The notes below the pieces were generated by a model that worked only from the letters and a program-made list of their open reading frames with translations, ran no database searches and was not told where the DNA came from. The position numbers were made by a program, and so were the translations under genes. From JAJKIV01 sp036274195 (GTDB lineage Bacteria; Gemmatimonadota; Gemmatimonadetes; Gemmatimonadales; Gemmatimonadaceae), in NCBI GenBank assembly GCA_036274195.1, contig DASUGD010000031.1, positions 1-64,000 of the forward strand: a stretch of DNA of 64,000 nt. Direction: 5' to 3'. Within the stretch, counting starts at the first letter, position 1. Every line of letters begins with the position of its first letter. Shown here piece by piece: positions 27,912 through 35,242 of this stretch.

Positions 27912-28252
27912 ACGTTCTCGCTGCGCGGCGGAAGCCGACCGTGGGCTTGCCACTCGCGTTTCTCCGGCACCGATCGCCGTATGGCGCCGCGTCAACGGTT
28001 GTGTCGACGGGACGCCACTCTCGCGCAGCGGGCAACCGCCTTGTACCGTAGCCGACGCGTCGCCTTCTCGGTAAGCCCTAGTGACGCGAGGATTTAACCA
28101 GTCGCGGCGTCCCGCGCCGAGCGACCCGCCGCGGCATATACGCTGCAAATGGGATTGCACGGTCCAGGTCGCAGTCCGTTCGTAGGTTCGCCCATCGCTC
28201 CCGAGATGAAGTCAGCCGTTTCGCGTCCCGCGCTCGTTACCACCCGGCATCC
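27912..28252. other. Gap between nucleotidyltransferase and lasso cyclase
   Basis: No supported gene. An open frame of 35 codons (28149-28256) ends in an ATGA overlap with the cyclase start but has no Shine-Dalgarno and no known similarity. The CATATA stretch at 28134-28139 could be part of a -10 box. This is the most likely place for a promoter of the lasso genes. Confidence 0.35.
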
Positions 28253-30184
28253 ATGAGTGGTTTCTTTGCGGTGATCGACCCCTCGCGACGCCTCCTTGCG
28301 GAGCCAGGCCTCGTGCGACCGATGGCTGCGCTGTCCTCGCGTGGCGATCGCTTCGCGGTCTGGCGCAACAACGAGTCGGTCATGGTGGTCTCCCGGTTCG
28401 ACTGGGAGCTGGCGGATGAATTCTCCGGGCCCGGCCTCATCGTGCACGACGCCGATGTCACCGTGGCCGCCGACGCGACGCTCTACTATCGCGACGATCT
28501 GCTGCGTGCGCTCAGCGGCGCGAACGTCAAACCCGCGGGTCGGACGCCAGCGCATCTCATCGCCGCGGCCTACCGGGCGTGGGGCACGGACTGCACGCGG
28601 CACCTCGAGGGGGATTATGCCTTCGTCGTTCGCGACCACGCCCGGCATCGGACGTTCGCGGCTCGCGATTTCATGGGTCGGCGACCCCTGTATTACGCGG
28701 AGATCGGTACGGGGCTGATCCTGTCTTCCCAGGTGAGCGCGATTGTCGCGCACCCCGCCTGCTCGCGCGAGCTCGATGACGTTGCGCTCGCAGAAATCGT
28801 CGGCTACAGCCTCGCGGGGCACGAGCGCACGCCCTATGTCGCCGTGCGTGCGCTCCCGGCCGCGCAAGCGCTCGTCCGAGATGGCTCGGGTGCGGTTCGT
28901 GTCACCAAACACTGGACCATCGTGGTTGATGATCGCGACTCGGCCGAGTCGTTCGACGCCGCCAGTGAAGAGCTTCGCGATCTCCTCGGTAACGCGATCG
29001 TCGAACGGCGGGCGGTCTCCGGTCCGACCACGATCTGGCTGAGCGGCGGCTACGATTCGCCGGTGATGTTCGGCGTCGGGAACGCGGCGCTGGACCGCCT
29101 TGGGTACGACCGACTCGCTCCCGTCTCGTGTAGCTATCCACCCGGGGATCCGGGACGGGAAGATGAGCTGATCGAGGAGATCACGGCGTTCTGGTCCACG
29201 CGTCCGACGTGGGTGTCGATCGACGACATTCCGATGCTGACGAATGTCCGGGAGCACGCCGCGCGCGCCGACATTCCCTTCCAGCACGCCTTCGAGAACT
29301 GGCTTCGTGCCTTGTTAGGCGCGACGGCGCGGGAGGGCTCGCGCGTCGTGCTCTACGGCGATGGGGGCGATCAGCTGTTCGCCGTATCGACGGTATTTCT
29401 CCGCGATCTGTTCAGCAACGGTCGGTGGCGCGAGCTCCGTCGCGAGTGGCGCGCGTTCGACGGCTCGGGAGTACGCGAGCTGTGGCACCAGGTGGCTCGA
29501 CCCGAGCTGGCCGCGCGTGTGCGGCGGGCGCGGGGCCGGACCACTCCGGGCATCGGGCTACCGACGTGGCTGGACGCGGGCTTCGTGGCGCGGCACTCGC
29601 TCGTCGAACGGCAGGCGGCGGCGGAGTCGGAGTTGGAGGCGGGCGGACACGCGTCGGCGGAGACCCGTCGATCGCTGGGGAATCCAACCATTCCGCGGGT
29701 GCTCGCCGGACTTTCCGCGATGGCGCTCGAGCACGGCATCGAGCTCCGCGCACCGCTTCTCGATCAGCGCGTCGTGCGGTTCGCGCTTCGGCGACCGCGC
29801 CGTGAGCGCGCGTCCGCGGGCGCGGTGAAGCACCTGCTGCGCCGCTCGGCGAGCACGCTCCTGCCGGCCAGCGTCCTCGCGCCGCGCGTCGGGAAAACGG
29901 GTGTGCTCACCGGCTACTTCGCCCGATCGTTTCGCGGCGACCCGGGCGGCGTGGTCACCGACGCGTTCTCGCAGTCGATCCTGGCGGATCGGGGCATCGT
30001 CGATGGTGCGGCGATGCAACACGCGTGGCGTGAATACAAAGGCGCCGGGGGCGGTGGGGGTGCATATCTGTTCGTTGCCTTTATGACCGAAATGTGGCTC
30101 CGCGCCCGTGATGTGACGGCGGTCGCATCGACCGACGCGCATGCCAGCAGGATCAATGTGCCAGCGGTAGGGTTTGTGCAGTGA
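28253..30184 (+). CDS. Lasso peptide macrolactam synthetase (McjC/C-type, asparagine-synthetase-like)
   Basis: 643 residues, homologous to AsnB but changed in the way typical of lasso cyclases. It starts MSGFFAVID, so the glutaminase nucleophile Cys2 is replaced by Ser and the N-terminal domain cannot release ammonia. The ATP-pyrophosphatase loop SGGYDS is intact at 264-269, with YGDGGDQLF further on. These enzymes adenylate the side-chain carboxylate of Asp/Glu 7-9 of the core peptide and let the N-terminal amine attack it, forming the ring. A 36-residue precursor with a lasso leader begins 116 bp downstream, which makes the assignment strong. ATG 28253 lies in a plausible place, though no good ribosome-binding site is seen. 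Confidence 0.88.
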   Translation: MSGFFAVIDPSRRLLAEPGLVRPMAALSSRGDRFAVWRNNESVMVVSRFDWELADEFSGPGLIVHDADVTVAADATLYYRDDLLRALSGANVKPAGRTPAHLIAAAYRAWGTDCTRHLEGDYAFVVRDHARHRTFAARDFMGRRPLYYAEIGTGLILSSQVSAIVAHPACSRELDDVALAEIVGYSLAGHERTPYVAVRALPAAQALVRDGSGAVRVTKHWTIVVDDRDSAESFDAASEELRDLLGNAIVERRAVSGPTTIWLSGGYDSPVMFGVGNAALDRLGYDRLAPVSCSYPPGDPGREDELIEEITAFWSTRPTWVSIDDIPMLTNVREHAARADIPFQHAFENWLRALLGATAREGSRVVLYGDGGDQLFAVSTVFLRDLFSNGRWRELRREWRAFDGSGVRELWHQVARPELAARVRRARGRTTPGIGLPTWLDAGFVARHSLVERQAAAESELEAGGHASAETRRSLGNPTIPRVLAGLSAMALEHGIELRAPLLDQRVVRFALRRPRRERASAGAVKHLLRRSASTLLPASVLAPRVGKTGVLTGYFARSFRGDPGGVVTDAFSQSILADRGIVDGAAMQHAWREYKGAGGGGGAYLFVAFMTEMWLRARDVTAVASTDAHASRINVPAVGFVQ

Positions 30185-30189
30185 GGTAT

Positions 30190-30274
30190 GCCGGATGGGA
30201 TTGTCACCACGTCCGGCACTGCCGCAGGCTTGCAGCTACGGCCATGCCGGCCGTAATTTGCCGGGAATTCCCGG
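30190..30274 (+). promoter_or_regulatory. Structured leader before lasso precursor
   Basis: Three inverted repeats lie between the cyclase stop and the precursor ATG: GCCGGA (30190-30195) with TCCGGC (30212-30217); ACGGCC (30238-30243) with GGCCGT (30249-30254); and the 14-bp palindrome CCGGGAATTCCCGG (30261-30274). They are followed by the ribosome-binding site GGAGGG. They could form RNA hairpins or an operator for a separate precursor promoter. No known riboswitch class is matched. Confidence 0.4.
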
Positions 30275-30300
30275 AAAACCACCTCTCATGGGAGGGTTGG

Positions 30301-30411
30301 ATGTACCAGGCACCGAAGCTGGAGCGTTTGGGCACGTTCCGCGAGGTTACGCTCGCCGGCGGCATGGTCTCACAGGCCGACGCCGTGAACCCGTATCACC
30401 GGTACTCGTAA
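30301..30411 (+). CDS. Lasso peptide precursor (A protein)
   Basis: Only 36 residues. The leader MYQAPKLERLGTFREVTL matches the lasso leader motif YxxPxLxxxGxxxxxT exactly, which is the part bound by the RRE protein B1. The conserved Thr at position 17 is the penultimate leader residue, so cleavage after Leu18 gives the 18-residue core AGGMVSQADAVNPYHRYS. Ala1 and Asp9 would form a nine-membered macrolactam ring, and the tail of nine residues (AVNPYHRYS), with bulky Tyr13, His14, Arg15 and Tyr17 as possible plugs, would thread it. The last residue is Ser, matching the adjacent HPr-kinase-like gene. A strong GGAGGG site precedes the ATG. Product structure is prediction only. Confidence 0.88.
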   Translation: MYQAPKLERLGTFREVTLAGGMVSQADAVNPYHRYS

Positions 30412-30423
30412 CCGCTAACGCTC

Positions 30424-30459
30424 TGCCGACGGGGGAGGCGAAAGCCTCCCCCGTCGGCA
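30424..30459 (+). terminator. Strong hairpin after lasso precursor gene
   Basis: A 16-bp perfect stem closed by a GAAA tetraloop (loop 30440-30443), 12 bases after the precursor stop. It is followed only by GTTATG, so the T tract is poor. In RiPP operons such a hairpin usually protects the precursor mRNA and lets part of the polymerases pass, giving more precursor than enzyme transcript. Confidence 0.75.
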
Positions 30460-30494
30460 CGTTATGTCCCCCCGTAGGGCCTCTTTCACAAATC

Positions 30495-31463
30495 GTGGCT
30501 GTCCCAAGCGTCTCCCCGCTGCGAGACTACGCCATCTTCGGCGGCTGTCTCCGCTCGGAGTTCCCGCTTCCCGAGCTACCGGTTCTCGAGGGCATGACGC
30601 CCGACTGGTTCTTCGAGCGGGCCGCGGAACCACCCACCGGCGGCATCTATCTCGGTGAAGATCGTGTCGACGCCACCATCCGCGTGCGGTGCAGCAAGCT
30701 CAGTGACGGATTCCGCCTCGACTTCGACGATACCGGCACCTTCGATATCACGCAGCGAGGCCGCGTCATCGCCTGGACGCCCGGAACGGCGTCCGCCATG
30801 GAACTGGTTCGCGCGGACCTGTTAGGCGGCGTATTCTCGGTCGCGCTGCATCTGCAAGGCCTGCTCTGTCTACACGGAAGTGCCGTCGGTGTGGATGGCT
30901 CGGCCATCGGCTTTCTCGCGAACAAGGGCTCCGGCAAATCGACGCTGGCGACCGCCCTCTGCGCCGCGGGAGCCACGCTGATCACCGACGACATGTTGCC
31001 GGTCGACCCCCGGGCTCCCGTCATGGCGTGGCCCTCAATGCCCGCCGTGCGTCTTCTCCATGACTCCGCGTCGCACCTTCGCTTTGCGAGCGGACAGACG
31101 CACCCCGTGACGAACAAGTATCACGTGAACGAGCTTCCTCGAGAGCAGGTCGAGATGCGCCGCCTGCCGGTATCGGCGATCTACGAGCTGACGCCGGTTC
31201 CGACCGGACCTAACGTGCCGCCCGTCGAGCGCATTCGGGTGAAAGGCACGGACGCCGTGGGAACGCTGCTCCGGCATCAGCGCGCCGGAACGGCGATCGG
31301 CGGATCGGACTCCATGCAGCTCTTCCTTCGCGCCAGCGACATCGTTCGCGCCGTGCCGGTGTACCGGCTGCACGTCGCCCGGGACTTCACTCGGCTGCCT
31401 GGCGTCGTGGAGCAGATACGCACGTGGCACTCGGCAGCGCAAACCTCCGACGCCGTATCGTGA
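30495..31463 (+). CDS. HPr-kinase-like protein, probable lasso peptide tail kinase
   Basis: About 322 residues from GTG 30495. The kinase core shows LHGSAVGVDG (H127 region), the P-loop ANKGSGKST at 142-150 and ITDDMLPVD (D165/D166), in the order found in HPr kinase/phosphorylase C-terminal domains. Homologues in paeninodin-type lasso clusters phosphorylate the C-terminal Ser of the peptide; here the predicted core indeed ends in Ser. No PTS genes are nearby, so an HPr substrate is unlikely. The start is uncertain because ATG 30464 is out of frame and the GTG has a weak ribosome-binding site. The stop overlaps the GTG start of the ABC ATPase. Confidence 0.82.
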   Translation: MAVPSVSPLRDYAIFGGCLRSEFPLPELPVLEGMTPDWFFERAAEPPTGGIYLGEDRVDATIRVRCSKLSDGFRLDFDDTGTFDITQRGRVIAWTPGTASAMELVRADLLGGVFSVALHLQGLLCLHGSAVGVDGSAIGFLANKGSGKSTLATALCAAGATLITDDMLPVDPRAPVMAWPSMPAVRLLHDSASHLRFASGQTHPVTNKYHVNELPREQVEMRRLPVSAIYELTPVPTGPNVPPVERIRVKGTDAVGTLLRHQRAGTAIGGSDSMQLFLRASDIVRAVPVYRLHVARDFTRLPGVVEQIRTWHSAAQTSDAVS

Positions 31464-32527
31464 TCGAGCAGTCAACCATAACGTCGGCCGGTGCGATCGC
31501 GTTCGTGACCCCTGTTGTCTCGAGCAGCCCTGCGGTCGTGTTGCGCGGGCTCACGAAGTCCTTCCCGAAGCAGCGCGGCTGGCGCGCCATGTTCAGTGGC
31601 AAGGCGCCGGAGTCGGTGCGGGCGCTGACCGACGTGTCGTGTGAGGTTCGCTCCGGCGAATTTTTCGGCCTGCTCGGAGAGAACGGCGCGGGCAAGACGA
31701 CGCTGTTCAAGATTCTCGCGACGCTCGTCACCCCGGACTCGGGTTCGGCCATCGTCGGTGGTCACGATGTGCTGAAGTCGCCGAGTCGCGTGCGTGAGGT
31801 GCTCGCGCCCGTGATCGCCGATGAGCGAAGCCTCCATTGGCGTCTCTCGGGCCGCGAGAACATGCGCCTGTTCGCCGCGCTTCACGGGCTCCGCGGCGCG
31901 GAAGCGACACGGCGCATTGACGAGCTGCTCGGGTTGGTGAACCTCGTCACGGCCGCCGATCGTCTCGTCAGCGGGTATTCGTCAGGCATGAAGCAGCGAC
32001 TGCTGGTGGCTCGCACGCTGCTCGCTCGCCCGAGCGTGCTGTTGCTCGACGAGCCGACGCGGAGCCTCGACCCGATCTCCGCGCGTTCGTTCCGTCAGTT
32101 TCTCCGTGAGGACGTGGCGTTGGCACAGGGCTGCACCGTGCTGCTTGCGACGCATAACGCGGAAGAGGCGTTCGAGCTCTGCGACCGCGTCGGCGTGCTG
32201 CATCGCGGCCGGCTGGTTGCCACCGGGGCCACGCCCGAGCTCGCGCGGGAGGTCGGCGAGGACCGCTTCGCGATCTGGATTCGCCCCGCTGACCAATCCG
32301 CGATCGATACGCTCGTGGCCCGCGGGGTCGTGCGGCAAGTCGCGGTGATGGAGGATGTCGATGGGTGGTCACGGATCGAGTGCGATCTGCGTGGAGGATT
32401 GGACGGTGCGGCAGAGGCGATCGCGTTTTTTGCCCTTCGCGGGGTGAGCGTCGCGCGCTGTGAGCCGGTGAAGCTTTCGCTTGCAGACCTGCTCGAGCGC
32501 GTGCTCGCACGCCACGCCAATGCATAA
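31460..32527 (+). CDS. ABC transporter ATP-binding protein
   Basis: 355 residues. Walker A GENGAGKT (73-80), Q-loop region, signature SGYSSGMKQR (171-180), Walker B LLLDEP (194-199) and the switch His in LLATHNAEEA are all present. It is a DrrA/NatA-like ATPase of the ABC-2 class with a C-terminal extension of about 100 residues. GTG 31460 overlaps the kinase stop (GTGA) and its end overlaps the permease start. The position in the lasso operon suggests export of, or immunity to, the peptide, in place of the one-chain McjD-type exporter common in other clusters. Confidence 0.88.
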   Translation: MIEQSTITSAGAIAFVTPVVSSSPAVVLRGLTKSFPKQRGWRAMFSGKAPESVRALTDVSCEVRSGEFFGLLGENGAGKTTLFKILATLVTPDSGSAIVGGHDVLKSPSRVREVLAPVIADERSLHWRLSGRENMRLFAALHGLRGAEATRRIDELLGLVNLVTAADRLVSGYSSGMKQRLLVARTLLARPSVLLLDEPTRSLDPISARSFRQFLREDVALAQGCTVLLATHNAEEAFELCDRVGVLHRGRLVATGATPELAREVGEDRFAIWIRPADQSAIDTLVARGVVRQVAVMEDVDGWSRIECDLRGGLDGAAEAIAFFALRGVSVARCEPVKLSLADLLERVLARHANA

Positions 32528-33320
32528 AGCCTGGGCGCTCGTCCGCGCGAACTGGCTTGCAGCCACCAGCTACAAGCTGAGCTTCATGTTCTCGTTCGGA
32601 TCGCTGATCGTGAGCATCGTGCCGATTTTCTTCATCAGCGGCGCGCTCCAGAAGACCATGGCGGACGTGATCAAGGGGCAGGGTGACCAGTACTTCGCGT
32701 TCCTGGTCCTGGGCCTGATCGCGTTGAACGTCGTTTCATCGGCGGTGAACGCGTTGCCGAGCGGGCTGCAGACCGCAACGTCGACCGGAACGCTCGAGGC
32801 GTTGCTCGCCACGCCGACCTCGCTCTCGGCGCTGCTCGCGGGGCTCTCGGGGTACGAGGTGCTGCTCGCTCTGTTGCGCGGCTTCGTGATGCTCGTGGCG
32901 GCCGGACTTCTCGGTGCCCACGTTGCATGGCTCCGCCTCGGCGCAAGCATCCCCATCATCGCGCTCGTGGTGCTCGCCCACCTCCCGATCGCCATCGTCA
33001 CCGCCGCGATGGTGCTGGCCTTCCGGACGCGCGGGCCGCTGCCGCAGATCGTGATGCTCGCGTCCACGTTCCTCGGTGGTGTGTATTACCCGACCACGGC
33101 GATTCCGGGTTGGATCGAATCGCTTTCCGCCTTCCTGCCGCTGACGTACGGCCTCAACGCGCTGCGTCCCGTCTTGCTGGAGGGGCGACCGCTCACCGCG
33201 GTGTGGCGCGACGTTTCGATCCTCATCGCATTCACGGTTGTCACGATGGCGGCGAGCGCGGTTGCGTTCCGAGCGGCGCTCGGGTACGCGCGGCGCGTGG
33301 GGAACCTGGCCCAGTACTGA
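32520..33320 (+). CDS. ABC-2 type transporter permease
   Basis: 266 residues with six hydrophobic segments (near 23-45, 62-85, 107-135, 140-175, 180-205 and 235-260) and the ABC-2 family stretch FLGGVYYPTTAIPGWIESLSAFLPLTYGLNALR before the last helix. The ATG at 32520 overlaps the ATPase stop by 8 bp; a longer upstream frame overlaps the ATPase gene and is less likely. Together with the preceding ATPase it makes a complete exporter. It is the last gene of the plus-strand block and faces a convergent gene 29 bp away; a GCCTAACG octamer sits in that gap. Confidence 0.87.
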   Translation: MHKAWALVRANWLAATSYKLSFMFSFGSLIVSIVPIFFISGALQKTMADVIKGQGDQYFAFLVLGLIALNVVSSAVNALPSGLQTATSTGTLEALLATPTSLSALLAGLSGYEVLLALLRGFVMLVAAGLLGAHVAWLRLGASIPIIALVVLAHLPIAIVTAAMVLAFRTRGPLPQIVMLASTFLGGVYYPTTAIPGWIESLSAFLPLTYGLNALRPVLLEGRPLTAVWRDVSILIAFTVVTMAASAVAFRAALGYARRVGNLAQY

Positions 33321-33349
33321 CGCGCGGCTGCCGCGCCTAACGCGGTTCG

Positions 33350-35242
33350 CTATCGCTTCGGACTCTCGGCCGGTCCAACGCCGTTCCCGGGGTCGAACAC
33401 CGGCTTCGACACTTCGGCGAACGGGGCCCGCACCAGCATGATGCGGTCGAGCATGACGCCGTCGTGGTGCATCCAGACGTTCAGGACGTGCGGTCCGGGC
33501 TCCGGGATATTGAGGACCGCGAGCGTGGTGTCGGTCATCTGGAACTGGGCATCCCACTCGAAGGCGTCACGCGCCCAGCCCCATCGACCCACCGGCAGCT
33601 GACCGACGCGATCCGCGAGGCGGACCTCTTCGTTGTCGAGCCCGAAGTGAACGCTGCGACGCGCACTGTCCGGCGCCATGCCTCGCGCGTAGGCGACGTA
33701 CGTGCCAGGGTGCTGAATCCAGACAACGTAACGGAGCTCTGGGGCCTTGGCTCGAAGCTCGCCCGGTTCCACCACGGTTCCGCGCTCCGGGCCGGCAGCC
33801 ATATAGCCGTCGCCGGAGAATCCGGGGCGCACACGACTCGCGGTCCAGGCTTGGCCACTGCGCGGCGTTGCCGTCATGAAGTGCTCGGCCTCGATGACCA
33901 CGCGGCCACTGTCCTCGACGAACTGGTCGCTCGGCGGCACGACATTCACGCGAACGGTGCGGGCCCGGCTCGTCGCTGAATCGCTCGTCACCGTGAGCTC
34001 GAACGCGTAGTCGCCGAGCTCCGTCGCGACAAACCGAGGTGTCGCACTGGTGTCGCCTACCAATCGAGCTCCGGGTCCGTCGGTCTGCCGCCACCGGTAG
34101 CGAAGGGCAGTTCCTGGTAACCCATAGCTCGCGCTCCCGTCCAGGACGACCGTGTCTCCCGGGACGTGCGTCGACGTGAACCCCGGATGTGCGATCGGCG
34201 TCGGGTTAGCGCCCGGTCGCCCGAGCAGCCGGCGAGCGTTCCCGTGATAGTACTTCCGCATGACGCTGTCCGGCAGCGGCCAGTTTTCCGTGAAGGGCAG
34301 GAACATGTCGAGCCGTTGGCGATACGACTTGAGCCAGCGAAACGTCTTCTCCATGTAGTCGGTACCGAACATGACCTGGTTCTGGTACCGAACGAAGAAG
34401 GCGGCCTCCGCGGAGTCGAGCACCGCGAATTCGGCCTTTGGCTGGTTGGCGCCACCTTCGGTGTACATGTTCGGGTATTTCTCGAGCAGCTCCGCCAGAT
34501 AGGGCCGATCCCCGGCGGCGCTGGCCCAGTGGGCCGCGATCAGGTGCAGACGCGGATGCTTGCGAAGCACGCGCTCGCGCTGGAGCATCAGGATTTCCCA
34601 GCGCACGTTCCGGTTCCCGCCGTTAGGCAGCTGGTGCTCGCCCTTGTACGCCCCGCCGAGGTGCACCAGCACGGGGACGCCGAGCCGCTCGGCGGTACTC
34701 CACAGCGGGTCGTACGCGGCCGTGTCGAACGGCACGAGATCGCCGTTGCGATCGTGAGTCCAGTAATCCACACCATTCCCGGCGCCCGCCTGATCCTTGA
34801 TCTTGAGGCCCGAGGCGCCTCGCCGAATGGCATCCTCGAGGATGTCTGCCACCCAGGTCGGATAGTCGGGGCGGTGGTCAGCGACGAATTCGTTGGTCGC
34901 GTCGTCGATGGGCACGTTGGCGAAGAGCTTGAACCGGCTGGTGTCCGGGTACAGCGCGAGCCGCTCGGAAACCCGATCGCCGAAAACGCCGTTTCGGACC
35001 GAATTGTCGGGTGCCTTGAAGTCCACGACGAGCTCGACGTGCATCTCGTTCATCGTGCGCGTCAGCTCGTCGAAGTTCGGCCGCTTGCCCGGCCACGCGT
35101 CCACGCCCCCGAGGTGCGTGTGGATGTCGAGAATCGAGAATCGCGGCGGCGGCGCGTGGGGAGGCGCCTGGTCGCGGCAGCCGATCGCGCATACGGCGGC
35201 GATGACCGCAAAGCGCCTAACGCAGCCGGTGGTCGCGCTCAT
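33350..35242 (-). CDS. Secreted amidohydrolase lipoprotein with PKD-like and C-terminal carbohydrate-binding-like domains
   Basis: 630 residues. The N-terminus has a hydrophobic segment ending AIGC at about residues 19-22, a fair lipobox. The amidohydrolase_2 domain follows, with DIHTHLGG (HxH metal site), HLIAAHW and FGTDY (His and Asp metal ligands). Next comes a PKD-like beta sandwich (GDTVVLDGSASYGLPGT) and a C-terminal module starting VVIEAEHF, as in carbohydrate-binding modules. ATG 35242 overlaps the flippase stop as ATGA, which fixes the start. A metal hydrolase linked to surface glycan is likely; the substrate (lactone, amide or ester) is not readable. Finding such a gene translationally coupled to wzx is unusual. 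Confidence 0.78.
   Translation of the reverse strand: MSATTGCVRRFAVIAAVCAIGCRDQAPPHAPPPRFSILDIHTHLGGVDAWPGKRPNFDELTRTMNEMHVELVVDFKAPDNSVRNGVFGDRVSERLALYPDTSRFKLFANVPIDDATNEFVADHRPDYPTWVADILEDAIRRGASGLKIKDQAGAGNGVDYWTHDRNGDLVPFDTAAYDPLWSTAERLGVPVLVHLGGAYKGEHQLPNGGNRNVRWEILMLQRERVLRKHPRLHLIAAHWASAAGDRPYLAELLEKYPNMYTEGGANQPKAEFAVLDSAEAAFFVRYQNQVMFGTDYMEKTFRWLKSYRQRLDMFLPFTENWPLPDSVMRKYYHGNARRLLGRPGANPTPIAHPGFTSTHVPGDTVVLDGSASYGLPGTALRYRWRQTDGPGARLVGDTSATPRFVATELGDYAFELTVTSDSATSRARTVRVNVVPPSDQFVEDSGRVVIEAEHFMTATPRSGQAWTASRVRPGFSGDGYMAAGPERGTVVEPGELRAKAPELRYVVWIQHPGTYVAYARGMAPDSARRSVHFGLDNEEVRLADRVGQLPVGRWGWARDAFEWDAQFQMTDTTLAVLNIPEPGPHVLNVWMHHDGVMLDRIMLVRAPFAEVSKPVFDPGNGVGPAESPKR

Noticed and set aside
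30301..30411. Double-glycine type leader cleavage (LAGG) of the small peptide
   Set aside because: The exact lasso leader motif with Thr at -2 and the adjacent lasso-type cyclase fit better, and no peptidase-containing ABC exporter is present.
31421..32125. TGGCAC words resembling sigma-54 -24 elements inside the lasso kinase and ABC genes
   Set aside because: They are inside coding sequence and the -12 GC is missing or at the wrong distance.
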